A stretch of 36,296 nt of DNA from Hydrogenophaga sp. (GTDB taxonomy: Bacteria; Pseudomonadota; Gammaproteobacteria; Burkholderiales; Burkholderiaceae_C): positions 1-36,296 of the forward strand of contig JAIFMP010000154.1 in NCBI GenBank assembly GCA_020048405.1, in the 5' to 3' direction. The notes below the pieces were generated by a model, which searched no databases, was not told where the DNA came from, and was given only the letters and a program-made list of their open reading frames with translations. Made by a program: the position numbers and the translations under genes. This document shows, in pieces, positions 24,834-32,544 of the stretch. Position 1 is the stretch's first letter; every line of letters begins with the position of its first letter.

Positions 24834-27680
24834 ATGCATGTGACAACCGGCTGGGGGTTACTGTCTCTGAATGCGCCCGCGTTGCTCGACGTGGAAACCG
24901 CGCGCGCCTCGTTGCAGTTGCGGGCCACGCAATCCATTCAAGCCAAGTTTGCCGTGTGGTTTGTCTGTGCCGCCACGGTGTTTTCATTGCGCGACTCCGT
25001 TGCGCTGGATAACCTGTTGTGGTGGGCCTTGCCGTTCATGGCCATGGCGGAGGTTAACTGGCGCGTGTCGCGCCAGGTAGTGGCAGCCTTGCCCGGAGCC
25101 AACGCAAACGAGTTGCGCCAATTGCAGGTACGCCTGTGGTGGATGACCGTGATCAACCAGGCACTGTGTGGTTCCACGGTGTGGTGGCTGGGCTGGGATG
25201 GTCATGTGGGCGTGGCTGAACTGGCCACTGCGCTGCAACTGGTGTACGTGGGTGCGGCCTTGGTCAATGCAGCCACCCACCCCACCACGTTTGTCAGCGG
25301 CGCATGGGTCAACCTGCTGTCGGCCTGTACGTTCTGGCTCACTCGCGACTCCACACACTTGCCTTTGGCGCTGTCACTGTTGGGCGCGGGTCTGATGCTG
25401 AGCAAGCTCTCTCTTCAGATGGCCGACAACCTGCGCGAATCACTGCGCATGCGCTTTGAAAACGATGCGCTGCTGGCGCAACTTGCGGCCGAAAAGCGGG
25501 TGGCCGAGGAAGCCACGCAGTTCAAATCAGACTTTCTGGCCAACATCAGCCATGAAGTGCGCACGCCTGTGAGCGCGATCATGGGCATGAGCTATCTGGC
25601 ACTCAAGTCCGACCTGAGCGACAAGCAGCGCGACTACGTGCAGGTGATCCAGCAATGCAGCCAGCACTTGCACGGTCTGATCAACCAGGTGCTCGACTTC
25701 TCCAAGGTCGAGGCGAGCATGCTGGTGCTTGAAAAAGCCGAATTCAGCCTGAAAGCCGTGCTCGACAGCGTACACGCCATGAATGCCGACAAAGCCACGG
25801 CCAAGGGCCTGAACCTGCGCGTGAATATGGCTCCCAACACCCCGCCGCGCCTGTTGGGTGACGCACTTCGGGTGACCGAAATCCTGGTGAACTTCATCAG
25901 CAACGCCATCAAGTTCACCGATGAAGGCACGATACAGCTTGACATCGAGTCGGTGGACCAACAGCCCAAACGCGTGCAGTTGCGGTTCACCGTACAAGAC
26001 ACGGGTGTCGGTTTGACGCCTGAACAACTGGGCCGCCTGTTCAAAAGCTTCAGCCAGGCCGATACCTCCACCACCCGCAAGTATGGCGGCACGGGTCTGG
26101 GGCTGGCCATTTCCAAGAAGCTCGCGGAACTGATGGATGGCAGTGTGGGTGTCAACAGCGAATTGGGCTTGGGTTCTTCCTTCTGGTTCACCGCATGGTT
26201 CGACCTGCCTGCTGCGCCCGGTGTTGGAATGAACGACACCGGCAGCTTCTCGGCGTCGGCGCTGGCGCATGAGGCCTCGTGGGCGTTGACAGTCCCACCC
26301 ACTGCCACAGAGCCTTCAACCTGGCGGGCCCCAGATCCCCACGACGGCAGCGCCGACGCACAGCTGTGCCACCGCATGGCGCAACTGGCGTCAACCGATG
26401 ACCCGGCCGCACTGGCCTTGTTGGAGCAGAAAGACGCTGTGCTGAAACGCCGTACGGGCCCAGCATGGATGGCATTGGCACGTGCACTGCGCCGCTACCG
26501 CCTGCCCGAGGCGGCTCGTCTGTTGGCCGATCTGGGCTACAGCCCTGGCAGCGACACCAGCGACGGGCGGGACAACGCTGATAACACCACACGCCGGACC
26601 GTGCTGGTGGTGGACGACACCCCTGTGAACCTCACGCTGATGGTGGACCTGCTGAAGGACGAACACCAGCTGCGCGTGGCATGCAGCGGACAACGCACAC
26701 TGGAGATTGCACAGGGGCCCCGGCCGCCAGACCTCATCTTGCTGGACGTGATGATGCCGGGCATGGACGGCCATGAAGTCATCCAGCGGCTCAAGGCCAA
26801 CCCAGCCACCGCCGACATCCCGGTGGTGTTTCTCACTGCCAAAAGCCAGATGGAAGACGAAGAGCGGGGCCTGCAGCTGGGCGCGCTGGACTTCATTTCC
26901 AAACCCATCAGCCCACCCATCGTGCTGACGCGCGTGCGCACCCAACTCGCACTCAAGGCGGCGCGCGACTTTCTGGTGGACAAGGCCACCTACCTGGAGC
27001 ACGAGGTGGAACGCCGCACCGCCGAGGTGAAAGACATTCAGGAAGTGACCATCCTCACCATGGCGTCACTGGCCGAAACACGCGACAACGAAACCGGCCA
27101 GCACATCATCCGCACCCAACACTACGTGCGCGTGCTGGCCCGGCAACTGCAGCAGCACCCGCGCTTTTCAGCCTACCTGACGGATGCACAGATCGACCTG
27201 CTGTTCAAGTCTGCCCCGTTGCACGACATCGGCAAAGTGGGCATTCCCGACCGCATCCTGCTCAAGCCGGGGCGCCTGGATGCGGACGAGATGGAGATCA
27301 TGAAAACCCACACCACCATTGGCCGCGACACCATCGAGGCGGCCGAACGGCGCTTGGGTCACGAGGTGCCGTTCCTGGTATGCGCGAAGCAAATTGCCCA
27401 CTCGCACCAGGAAAAATGGGACGGCAGCGGCTACCCGCTGGGCCTGGCGGGCGACGAAATACCCATTGCGGCACGGCTGATGGCACTGGCCGACGTGTAC
27501 GACGCGCTGATTTGCAAACGTGTGTACAAACCCGCTTTCCCCAACGACGAGGCAGTGGCCATCATCCTGGAAGGCAAGGGGCGGGACTTTGACCCGGACG
27601 TGGTCGATGCCTTCGTGGTGTGCCAGCAGGCGTTTCTGGCCATTGCGCAGGAGTTCTCGGACGACAGTGATGAACACTGA
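24834..27680 (+). CDS. Membrane histidine kinase-receiver-HD-GYP fusion (hybrid c-di-GMP phosphodiesterase)
   Basis: A 948-residue three-module signalling protein. Residues about 38-205 form roughly six membrane helices without a large periplasmic loop. HisKA follows with phospho-acceptor His240 ('NISHEVRTP'), then HATPase_c ('VNFISNAIKF', 'DTGVGLTP', 'GGTGLGLAI'), a ~60-residue helical segment (about 500-565), a receiver with phospho-Asp638 ('LLDVMMPGMDG') and 'DFISKPI', and an HD-GYP domain with HD at 797-798 ('LHDIGKVGIP') and 'HQEKWDGSGYP'. All key residues for autophosphorylation, phosphotransfer and c-di-GMP hydrolysis are present, so phosphorylation may control phosphodiesterase activity within one chain, as RpfC/RpfG do in two. 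A LuxR-type regulator starts 44 bases later and may be a second phosphate acceptor. ATG 24834 lacks an obvious ribosome site. Confidence 0.92.
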   Translation: MHVTTGWGLLSLNAPALLDVETARASLQLRATQSIQAKFAVWFVCAATVFSLRDSVALDNLLWWALPFMAMAEVNWRVSRQVVAALPGANANELRQLQVRLWWMTVINQALCGSTVWWLGWDGHVGVAELATALQLVYVGAALVNAATHPTTFVSGAWVNLLSACTFWLTRDSTHLPLALSLLGAGLMLSKLSLQMADNLRESLRMRFENDALLAQLAAEKRVAEEATQFKSDFLANISHEVRTPVSAIMGMSYLALKSDLSDKQRDYVQVIQQCSQHLHGLINQVLDFSKVEASMLVLEKAEFSLKAVLDSVHAMNADKATAKGLNLRVNMAPNTPPRLLGDALRVTEILVNFISNAIKFTDEGTIQLDIESVDQQPKRVQLRFTVQDTGVGLTPEQLGRLFKSFSQADTSTTRKYGGTGLGLAISKKLAELMDGSVGVNSELGLGSSFWFTAWFDLPAAPGVGMNDTGSFSASALAHEASWALTVPPTATEPSTWRAPDPHDGSADAQLCHRMAQLASTDDPAALALLEQKDAVLKRRTGPAWMALARALRRYRLPEAARLLADLGYSPGSDTSDGRDNADNTTRRTVLVVDDTPVNLTLMVDLLKDEHQLRVACSGQRTLEIAQGPRPPDLILLDVMMPGMDGHEVIQRLKANPATADIPVVFLTAKSQMEDEERGLQLGALDFISKPISPPIVLTRVRTQLALKAARDFLVDKATYLEHEVERRTAEVKDIQEVTILTMASLAETRDNETGQHIIRTQHYVRVLARQLQQHPRFSAYLTDAQIDLLFKSAPLHDIGKVGIPDRILLKPGRLDADEMEIMKTHTTIGRDTIEAAERRLGHEVPFLVCAKQIAHSHQEKWDGSGYPLGLAGDEIPIAARLMALADVYDALICKRVYKPAFPNDEAVAIILEGKGRDFDPDVVDAFVVCQQAFLAIAQEFSDDSDEH

Positions 27681-27724
27681 GACCTACAATGGTCGGTACG
27701 TTATCGAACACAACACGGACTCAC

Positions 27725-28378
27725 ATGCGCGCCCTCTTGGTTGACGACCACGTGCTTTTTTCACAGGGTTTGCGCTTTTTGCTCCAGGATCTGGACGCCA
27801 GCCTGGCCTGTGCCACCGCACAAAGCATTGCCGAGGCCGTCCAGACGCAGGGGCCGTTTGACCTCATCCTGCTCGACTACGCCTTGCCCGACAGCCAAGG
27901 CAACGAAGGGCTCATCCGAGTGCTGCAGGCGCATCCTGAATCCACGGTGGCGATGCTGTCGGGCGACGCGCGGCCCGGGCTGGTGCGCGAACTCGTCGAA
28001 CAAGGCGCGGCGGGCTTCATACACAAATCGGCCGACACGCCCACCATGCTCAAGGCCCTGGAAACGATGCTGGCCGGGGGCGTTTACCTGCCTGCCTCGG
28101 CACTGGCGAGCCAGAGCATCGATGAAAGCGTGGCCCAGGCGGTCGCCGGACTGTCTCCCCGCCAAATGGAATGCCTGCTGAAGCTGGTGCAGGGCAAGCC
28201 CAACAAAACCATCGCCCGGGAATTGCTGGTGGCCGAAAGCACCGTGAAAACCCACCTGGCCGCCGCTTTCAAGGCCCTGGGTGTCAGCAGCCGTTCGGAA
28301 GCCGTGTTCCGTGCAGCACACCTGGGGCTGCTGCCACCGCAAACACCCGATGCGGGCGCCACCTGTGCGCCTGCGTAA
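27725..28378 (+). CDS. NarL/LuxR-type DNA-binding response regulator
   Basis: A 217-residue regulator with an N-terminal receiver ('MRALLVDDHVLFSQGLRFLL', phospho-Asp51 in 'LLDYALPD', 'AAGFIHKSA') and a C-terminal LuxR helix-turn-helix (about 140-195, 'LSPRQMECLLKLVQGKPNK', 'VAESTVKTHLAAAFKALGV'). The ATG at 27725 is chosen because it begins the receiver exactly; an earlier in-frame ATG at 27689 would add only unrelated residues. It lies 44 bases after the kinase-HD-GYP gene on the same strand and is most simply its transcriptional output partner. Target genes are not identifiable. It ends before a degenerate repeat/hairpin at 28385-28441. Confidence 0.93.
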   Translation: MRALLVDDHVLFSQGLRFLLQDLDASLACATAQSIAEAVQTQGPFDLILLDYALPDSQGNEGLIRVLQAHPESTVAMLSGDARPGLVRELVEQGAAGFIHKSADTPTMLKALETMLAGGVYLPASALASQSIDESVAQAVAGLSPRQMECLLKLVQGKPNKTIARELLVAESTVKTHLAAAFKALGVSSRSEAVFRAAHLGLLPPQTPDAGATCAPA

Positions 28379-28384
28379 TGCACG

Positions 28385-28441
28385 CCAATACCAAATAAGT
28401 AGCTGAAAATCCTTGCCAATCAAGCGGCAAGTGCCATTTCC
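28385..28441. repeat. A/T-rich intergenic repeat with hairpin (degenerate copy 2)
   Basis: Between convergent genes lies ACCAAATAAGTAGCTGAAAA followed by a hairpin CTTGCC (28412-28417) / GGCAAG (28426-28431). The TAGCTG and CAAGCGGCAAG wording resembles the small Comamonadaceae intergenic repeats also suspected at 18432 and 33815. No T-run follows the stem, so it is at best a weak terminator for the two converging genes. Confidence 0.4.
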
Positions 28442-28442
28442 A

Positions 28443-28802
28443 TCACATGTTTTCCCGTTGGCAACGGCCCTGGCCTGAGGCCAACCCACGGAAGTCGCTG
28501 GTCCAGCCCAACTGGGCCACATCCAGCTGTATGCGCTCGTTGTCCTGAGATGTCAGGATGACCGTCCCGCTGACGGCAAAGCTGTGCACAGCCACGCCAT
28601 CAACCGCCACGCCGCGCAGGCGTTTGTCGTCGTAGTCCACCGTCACGGTACGCACCCAGTTGGCACGGCTGGGCAGGTAGGACACATCGCACACCAGGGT
28701 CTGGGTCGATGTGGCAGCCCAGGCTGGCGGTGACGCCGCCAATACGGCCAGCCCCAGCAGCACGCCCTGTACGCTGAGCGGCAGGTGCCGGGTGGGCATC
28801 AT
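28443..28802 (-). CDS. Small secreted protein of unknown function, 119 residues
   Basis: Has a Sec signal peptide ('VQGVLLGLAVLAASPPAWAA', likely cleaved after AWA near residue 29), leaving a ~90-residue periplasmic domain with two cysteines (in 'TLVCDVSY' and 'GQGRCQRE') that could pair. The first of two adjacent ATGs overlaps the stop of the cobalamin adenosyltransferase gene (ATGA), so it is translationally coupled to it. I recognise no family. Mature composition (many Val, Thr, Asp, alternating pattern) suggests a beta-rich fold. Why a periplasmic protein would be coupled to a cobalamin enzyme is unclear; coupling may only reflect operon compaction. Confidence 0.75.
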   Translation of the reverse strand: MMPTRHLPLSVQGVLLGLAVLAASPPAWAATSTQTLVCDVSYLPSRANWVRTVTVDYDDKRLRGVAVDGVAVHSFAVSGTVILTSQDNERIQLDVAQLGWTSDFRGLASGQGRCQRENM

Positions 28803-29392
28803 GTTGCGGCAGGCTCGTCAGCGCCACCGGCTGCCATGCGCTGGCTTTTCCAGTACACGTCGTCGCCCATGCTGCCATCGGTGCGATGGCGGTTGAGGGT
28901 GCGGGCCAGCACAAACATGAGATCGCTCAAGCGGTTCAGGTACTGGCGCGGGGTGTCGTTCAGCGATTCTTCGTTGCCCAAGGCCACCACTTGGCGCTCG
29001 GCCCGCCGAGCCACGGTTCGGCACACATGGGCCAGCGAGGCGGCGCGGGTGCCGGCGGGCAGGATGAACTCCTGCAGGCGGGGCAGGGGATCATTGAACG
29101 TGGCCAGCGCTTCATCCAGCGCCAACACCGCGTCCGCTTTCAGCAGCTCAAAGCCGGGAATGCTCAGTTCGCCGCCCAGGTTGAAGAGTTGGTGCTGTAT
29201 GTCCACCAGCAGCTCGCGCACAACAGGTGGCATGTCTTCGCACAGCAACACGCCAATGTGGGAATTGAGCTCATCCACATCGCCCATGGCGTGCACACGC
29301 AGGCTGTTTTTGCTGACGCGCTGGTTGTTGCCCAGGCCTGTGGTACCGGCATCTCCGGTGCGGGTAGCGATTTGGGTGAGTCGGTTGCCCAT
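28799..29392 (-). CDS. ATP:cob(I)alamin adenosyltransferase, PduO type
   Basis: A 197-residue PduO-type enzyme that transfers the adenosyl group from ATP to cob(I)alamin to make coenzyme B12. The N-terminal ATP-binding signature 'TRTGDAGTTGLGNNQRVSK' (about 10-28) and 'GDVDELNSHIG' are diagnostic; 'RTVARRAERQVV' and 'YLNRLSDLMFVLAR' form the family's conserved C-terminal helices. Length is typical. It starts 32 bases after the receiver-receiver-kinase gene and overlaps the next gene by ATGA, so the three minus-strand genes are probably one operon. No B12-dependent enzyme or cobalamin biosynthesis gene is in the window. Confidence 0.95.
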   Translation of the reverse strand: MGNRLTQIATRTGDAGTTGLGNNQRVSKNSLRVHAMGDVDELNSHIGVLLCEDMPPVVRELLVDIQHQLFNLGGELSIPGFELLKADAVLALDEALATFNDPLPRLQEFILPAGTRAASLAHVCRTVARRAERQVVALGNEESLNDTPRQYLNRLSDLMFVLARTLNRHRTDGSMGDDVYWKSQRMAAGGADEPAAT

Positions 29393-29424
29393 GGTGTGTG
29401 ATTGATTTAAAGGGTGAGTAAGTG

Positions 29425-31026
29425 TCAGGCCCTGGCCGGTGCGCGCAGGTCCAGTGCTTCATCGGGTTGTCGGGGCAACCAGACGCTCAGGGTGGTGCTG
29501 TTGTCGGCATCACTGGTCCGCATGGCAATGCGGCCGCGCTGGGCGACGGCCAGCAGGCGTGCGGAATAGGTGCCCAGGCCGCTGCCACGGTCTTTGCCAG
29601 ACGTGGAAAACTTGTCAAAAAAGGTGGCCCGTATCGGCAGCGGCACGGCACCGACGTTGTGCACTTCGACGCACAGCGGGTCTCCGTCTTTCAGCGTGAC
29701 GGTAACGGTGCTGTGGGTTGGCGCGGCCTCGCAGGCGTTTTTCACCAGGTTCTGGAACAGAGACTGGCACAGAGACTCGTCACCCACAGCCTGTGGCAGG
29801 GGCTGGCCCACGGGCACGTCCACGTCAACCACCACGGTGAGGTGCTTGTCGGCAAAGGCTGCGCGCGCGAGCTCAACCACCCGGCGCAGCACTTCGCCCA
29901 GCGCCACGGGTGTGGCCGTCAGCTTGAAACGGCCCGTCTCCATTTTGTACAGCTCCCCCCCCAGGCTGACAGAGTGCAGCGCCTGCTGCGCCGCATCAGC
30001 CACCAGCCTGAGTGTGCCAACGTGGCGGCCGGGCATGTCGTCTTCGGTGGCGAGGCTGCCCACCATCGCGGCAATGCCCGAAAGCGAGCCCTTGAGGTCG
30101 TGCCGGGTGAGGTTTTCCACCTCTTCGCGCAAGCGCGTGCTCTCCAGCATGGCGTCGTATTCGCTTTGCAACTGCTTGCGCATGTCCACGATGCGCAAAA
30201 AATTGCGCACGCGCTGGCGCAGCAACCGGGGTGGCATGGTTTTATGCACAAAATCCACCGCGCCCAGCCCCAGCCCTTCGGTGCGGGCGGCGTCGCTGTC
30301 GTCAGCGGTGACGAACATGACCGGGATGTTGGCCAACGCGGGTTGGGCGCGCAAACGGCGCACGGCCTCAAAGCCGCTGATGTCGGGCATTTGCACGTCC
30401 ATCAGCGCCAGATCAGGCAGGGCGCCCTCGGCACAGGCGGCCAGCGCGGCCAAGCCGCCGGTGGCGGTGGTCACGGCATAGTCGTCGGCAAACAGCTTGT
30501 TCAGCACGGCCAGACTGGTGGGGTTGTCGTCCACGACCAGCAGGCGGGTGGGCGGCAGGGTGGCGGCGTCCATGCCTTGCGCGGGCACACCACCAGGGTT
30601 GGCGTAACTGCTCTGTATGTTGGGCGAGGGTGTGGCGGTGGCGGGCACCTGGTGCAACGCCCGCTCCAGGCGCTCGCGCAGCGTGGTGGCGTTGTAGGGT
30701 TTCACCAGCAACCCGCTCACCCCGGCGGTGATCACGTCCTGTATGCGACCACGCTCGGTTTCAGAAGTGATCATCAGAAACGGCAGGCGGGCGAACCGGT
30801 CTTCAGCCCGCAGCGCTCGCAAAAACTCCACACCGTTCATGACGGGCATGTTCCAGTCAGACAACACCGCGTCAATGCGCTGGCTACGTACCAGCTTCAG
30901 GGCATCGGCACCGTTTTTGGCGTTCAGCACTTTGCCCCACCCCATGGCACGCAACTGGTTGGTGGTGACCGAGCGCATCAGTTCCTGGTCATCCACCACC
31001 AGGGCGGTCAGTCTCTGAAATGTCAT
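29425..31026 (-). CDS. Cytoplasmic receiver-receiver-histidine kinase
   Basis: A 533-residue soluble protein. Receiver 1 is CheY-like (residues about 5-125, phospho-Asp57 in 'LSDWNMPVMNG', 'LLVKPYN'); receiver 2 (about 155-280) has phospho-Asp210 in 'LMDVQMPDISG' but ends 'DFVHKTM', keeping the Lys without the usual Pro. A kinase core follows with His309 in 'NLTRHDLKGSLSG' and an HATPase domain ('LVKNACEAAP', 'DRGSGLGTYSARLL'). The HDLK box marks the family in which a kinase is controlled by attached receivers, as in chemotaxis-like or phosphorelay hubs; there is no membrane, sensor or DNA-binding domain. ATG 31026 begins receiver 1 exactly but has no Shine-Dalgarno sequence (pyrimidine-rich upstream). 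A longer open frame to 31260 is antisense of the dehydrogenase gene. Confidence 0.88.
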   Translation of the reverse strand: MTFQRLTALVVDDQELMRSVTTNQLRAMGWGKVLNAKNGADALKLVRSQRIDAVLSDWNMPVMNGVEFLRALRAEDRFARLPFLMITSETERGRIQDVITAGVSGLLVKPYNATTLRERLERALHQVPATATPSPNIQSSYANPGGVPAQGMDAATLPPTRLLVVDDNPTSLAVLNKLFADDYAVTTATGGLAALAACAEGALPDLALMDVQMPDISGFEAVRRLRAQPALANIPVMFVTADDSDAARTEGLGLGAVDFVHKTMPPRLLRQRVRNFLRIVDMRKQLQSEYDAMLESTRLREEVENLTRHDLKGSLSGIAAMVGSLATEDDMPGRHVGTLRLVADAAQQALHSVSLGGELYKMETGRFKLTATPVALGEVLRRVVELARAAFADKHLTVVVDVDVPVGQPLPQAVGDESLCQSLFQNLVKNACEAAPTHSTVTVTLKDGDPLCVEVHNVGAVPLPIRATFFDKFSTSGKDRGSGLGTYSARLLAVAQRGRIAMRTSDADNSTTLSVWLPRQPDEALDLRAPARA

Positions 31027-31066
31027 GGGAGGGGGCAAGCTCGCTGGCGGGAGGGGGTGGGGCTGG

Positions 31067-31087
31067 GGATAATCAATTTCATTATCC
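31067..31087. promoter_or_regulatory. Dyad GGATAAT-N7-ATTATCC between divergent genes
   Basis: A perfect inverted repeat: GGATAAT (31067-31073), a 7-base spacer, ATTATCC (31081-31087). It occupies the only A/T-rich patch in the 83-base gap between the receiver-kinase gene (minus, start 31026) and the D-2-hydroxyacid dehydrogenase gene (plus, start 31110). It may be an operator, or two overlapping divergent -10 elements, since each arm contains a TATAAT-like core on one strand. Confidence 0.55.
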
Positions 31088-31109
31088 GCTCGCGCCCACC
31101 CCCACTGCC

Positions 31110-32537
31110 ATGAACGCCCCCACAAGTCCCTCACACGTGTTGCCCGCCACCGATATTCGCGAGGTGCCCGCCGCCATGCTGGCCGCCTTGCAAGCCCGCT
31201 TTGGTGCGCGCTGCGCCACTGGCCTGGCGGTGCGCGAACAGCACGGGCGCGACGAGTCACCCTTCACACACATCCCCCCACCAGCCGCGGTGGTGTTTGC
31301 CGAAAGCACCACCGACGTGGCCGATGCCGTGAAGCTGGCCGCCGCACACAAGGTGCCGGTCATCGCGTTCGGTACGGGCTCGTCGCTGGAAGGCCACCTG
31401 CTGGCGGTGCAGGGCGGCATCAGCATTGACGTGGCGCGCATGAACAAAGTGCTCAGCGTCAACGCCGAAGACCTGACCGTGACCGTGCAACCCGGCGTGA
31501 CCCGCAAGGCCGTGAACGAGGCCGTGAAGGACCAGGGCCTGTTCTTCCCCATCGACCCGGGGGCCGACGCCAGCATCGGCGGCATGGCTGCCACCCGCGC
31601 CAGCGGCACCAACGCCGTGCGCTACGGCACCATGCGCGAAAACGTGCTGGCCCTGGAGGTGGTGACGGCGCAGGGCAACGTCATCCGCACAGGCACGCGC
31701 GCGAAAAAAAGCAGCGCCGGCTACGACCTGACGCGCCTGATGGTGGGCAGCGAAGGCACGCTGGGCATCATGACCGAGGTGACCATCAAGCTCTACCCGT
31801 TGCCCGAGGCCATTTCAGCTGCCACCTGCTCGTTCCCCAGCATTGAGGCGGCCGTGCGCACGACCATCACCATCATCCAGATGGGCATACCCATTGCCCG
31901 GTGTGAGCTGATCGACGCTGCCTCGGTGCGCGCCGTCAATGCCCACAGCAAGCTGAACCTGCGCGAAGAACCGCTGTTGCTGATGGAATTCCACGGTTCA
32001 CCCGCCAGTGTGAAAGAGCAGGCCGAACTGGTGCAAGACATTGCGGCAGAACACGGTGGCGAGTCGTTCGAGTGGGCCACCACTCCCGAAGAGCGCACCC
32101 GTCTGTGGACGGCCCGGCACAACGCCTACTTTGCCGCCGTGCAAAGCCGCCCCGGCTGCCGCGCCATCACCACCGACACCTGCGTGCCCATCAGCCGCCT
32201 GGCCGATTGCCTGCTGGACTCGGTGGCCGAGGCAGACGCCAGCGGCATTCCGTACTTTCTGGTGGGCCATGTGGGTGATGGCAACTTCCACTTTGGCTAC
32301 CTGATCGACCCCGACCACCCCACCGAGCGCGCCACCGCCGAAGCCCTGAACCACCAGTTGGTGACCCGCGCACTGGCATTGCAAGGCACCTGCACCGGCG
32401 AACACGGCGTGGGCCTGCACAAGATGGACTTTCTGCGCACCGAGGCGGGCGACGGCGCGGTGGACATGATGCGCGCCATCAAACGTGCTCTGGACCCGGA
32501 CAACATCATGAACCCGGGCAAGATTTTCAGCCTCTGA
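31110..32537 (+). CDS. FAD-linked D-lactate/D-2-hydroxyacid dehydrogenase
   Basis: A 475-residue flavoprotein of the vanillyl-alcohol-oxidase/GlcD family. FAD_binding_4 spans about residues 55-195 ('VPVIAFGTGSSLEGHL', 'GVTRKAVNEAVKDQGLFFPI', 'GADASIGGMAATRASGTNAV'); the FAD-oxidase C-terminal domain follows, with 'VGHVGDGNFHF' (about 388-398) and the closing signature 'CTGEHGVGLHK' and 'LDPDNIMNPGKIF'. Such enzymes oxidise D-lactate or related 2-hydroxyacids and deliver electrons to cytochrome c or the quinone pool. No GlcE/GlcF-type subunit gene is adjacent, favouring single-subunit D-lactate dehydrogenase over glycolate oxidase. It is divergent from the receiver-kinase gene and followed after 7 bases by a GGDEF gene. 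Confidence 0.92.
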   Translation: MNAPTSPSHVLPATDIREVPAAMLAALQARFGARCATGLAVREQHGRDESPFTHIPPPAAVVFAESTTDVADAVKLAAAHKVPVIAFGTGSSLEGHLLAVQGGISIDVARMNKVLSVNAEDLTVTVQPGVTRKAVNEAVKDQGLFFPIDPGADASIGGMAATRASGTNAVRYGTMRENVLALEVVTAQGNVIRTGTRAKKSSAGYDLTRLMVGSEGTLGIMTEVTIKLYPLPEAISAATCSFPSIEAAVRTTITIIQMGIPIARCELIDAASVRAVNAHSKLNLREEPLLLMEFHGSPASVKEQAELVQDIAAEHGGESFEWATTPEERTRLWTARHNAYFAAVQSRPGCRAITTDTCVPISRLADCLLDSVAEADASGIPYFLVGHVGDGNFHFGYLIDPDHPTERATAEALNHQLVTRALALQGTCTGEHGVGLHKMDFLRTEAGDGAVDMMRAIKRALDPDNIMNPGKIFSL

Positions 32538-32544
32538 CGCCACC

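Noticed and set aside
29422-31113. A 563-codon plus-strand open frame opposite the receiver-receiver-kinase
   Set aside because: Low-complexity His/Gly/Gln translation of the antisense strand; the minus strand has unmistakable receiver and kinase motifs.
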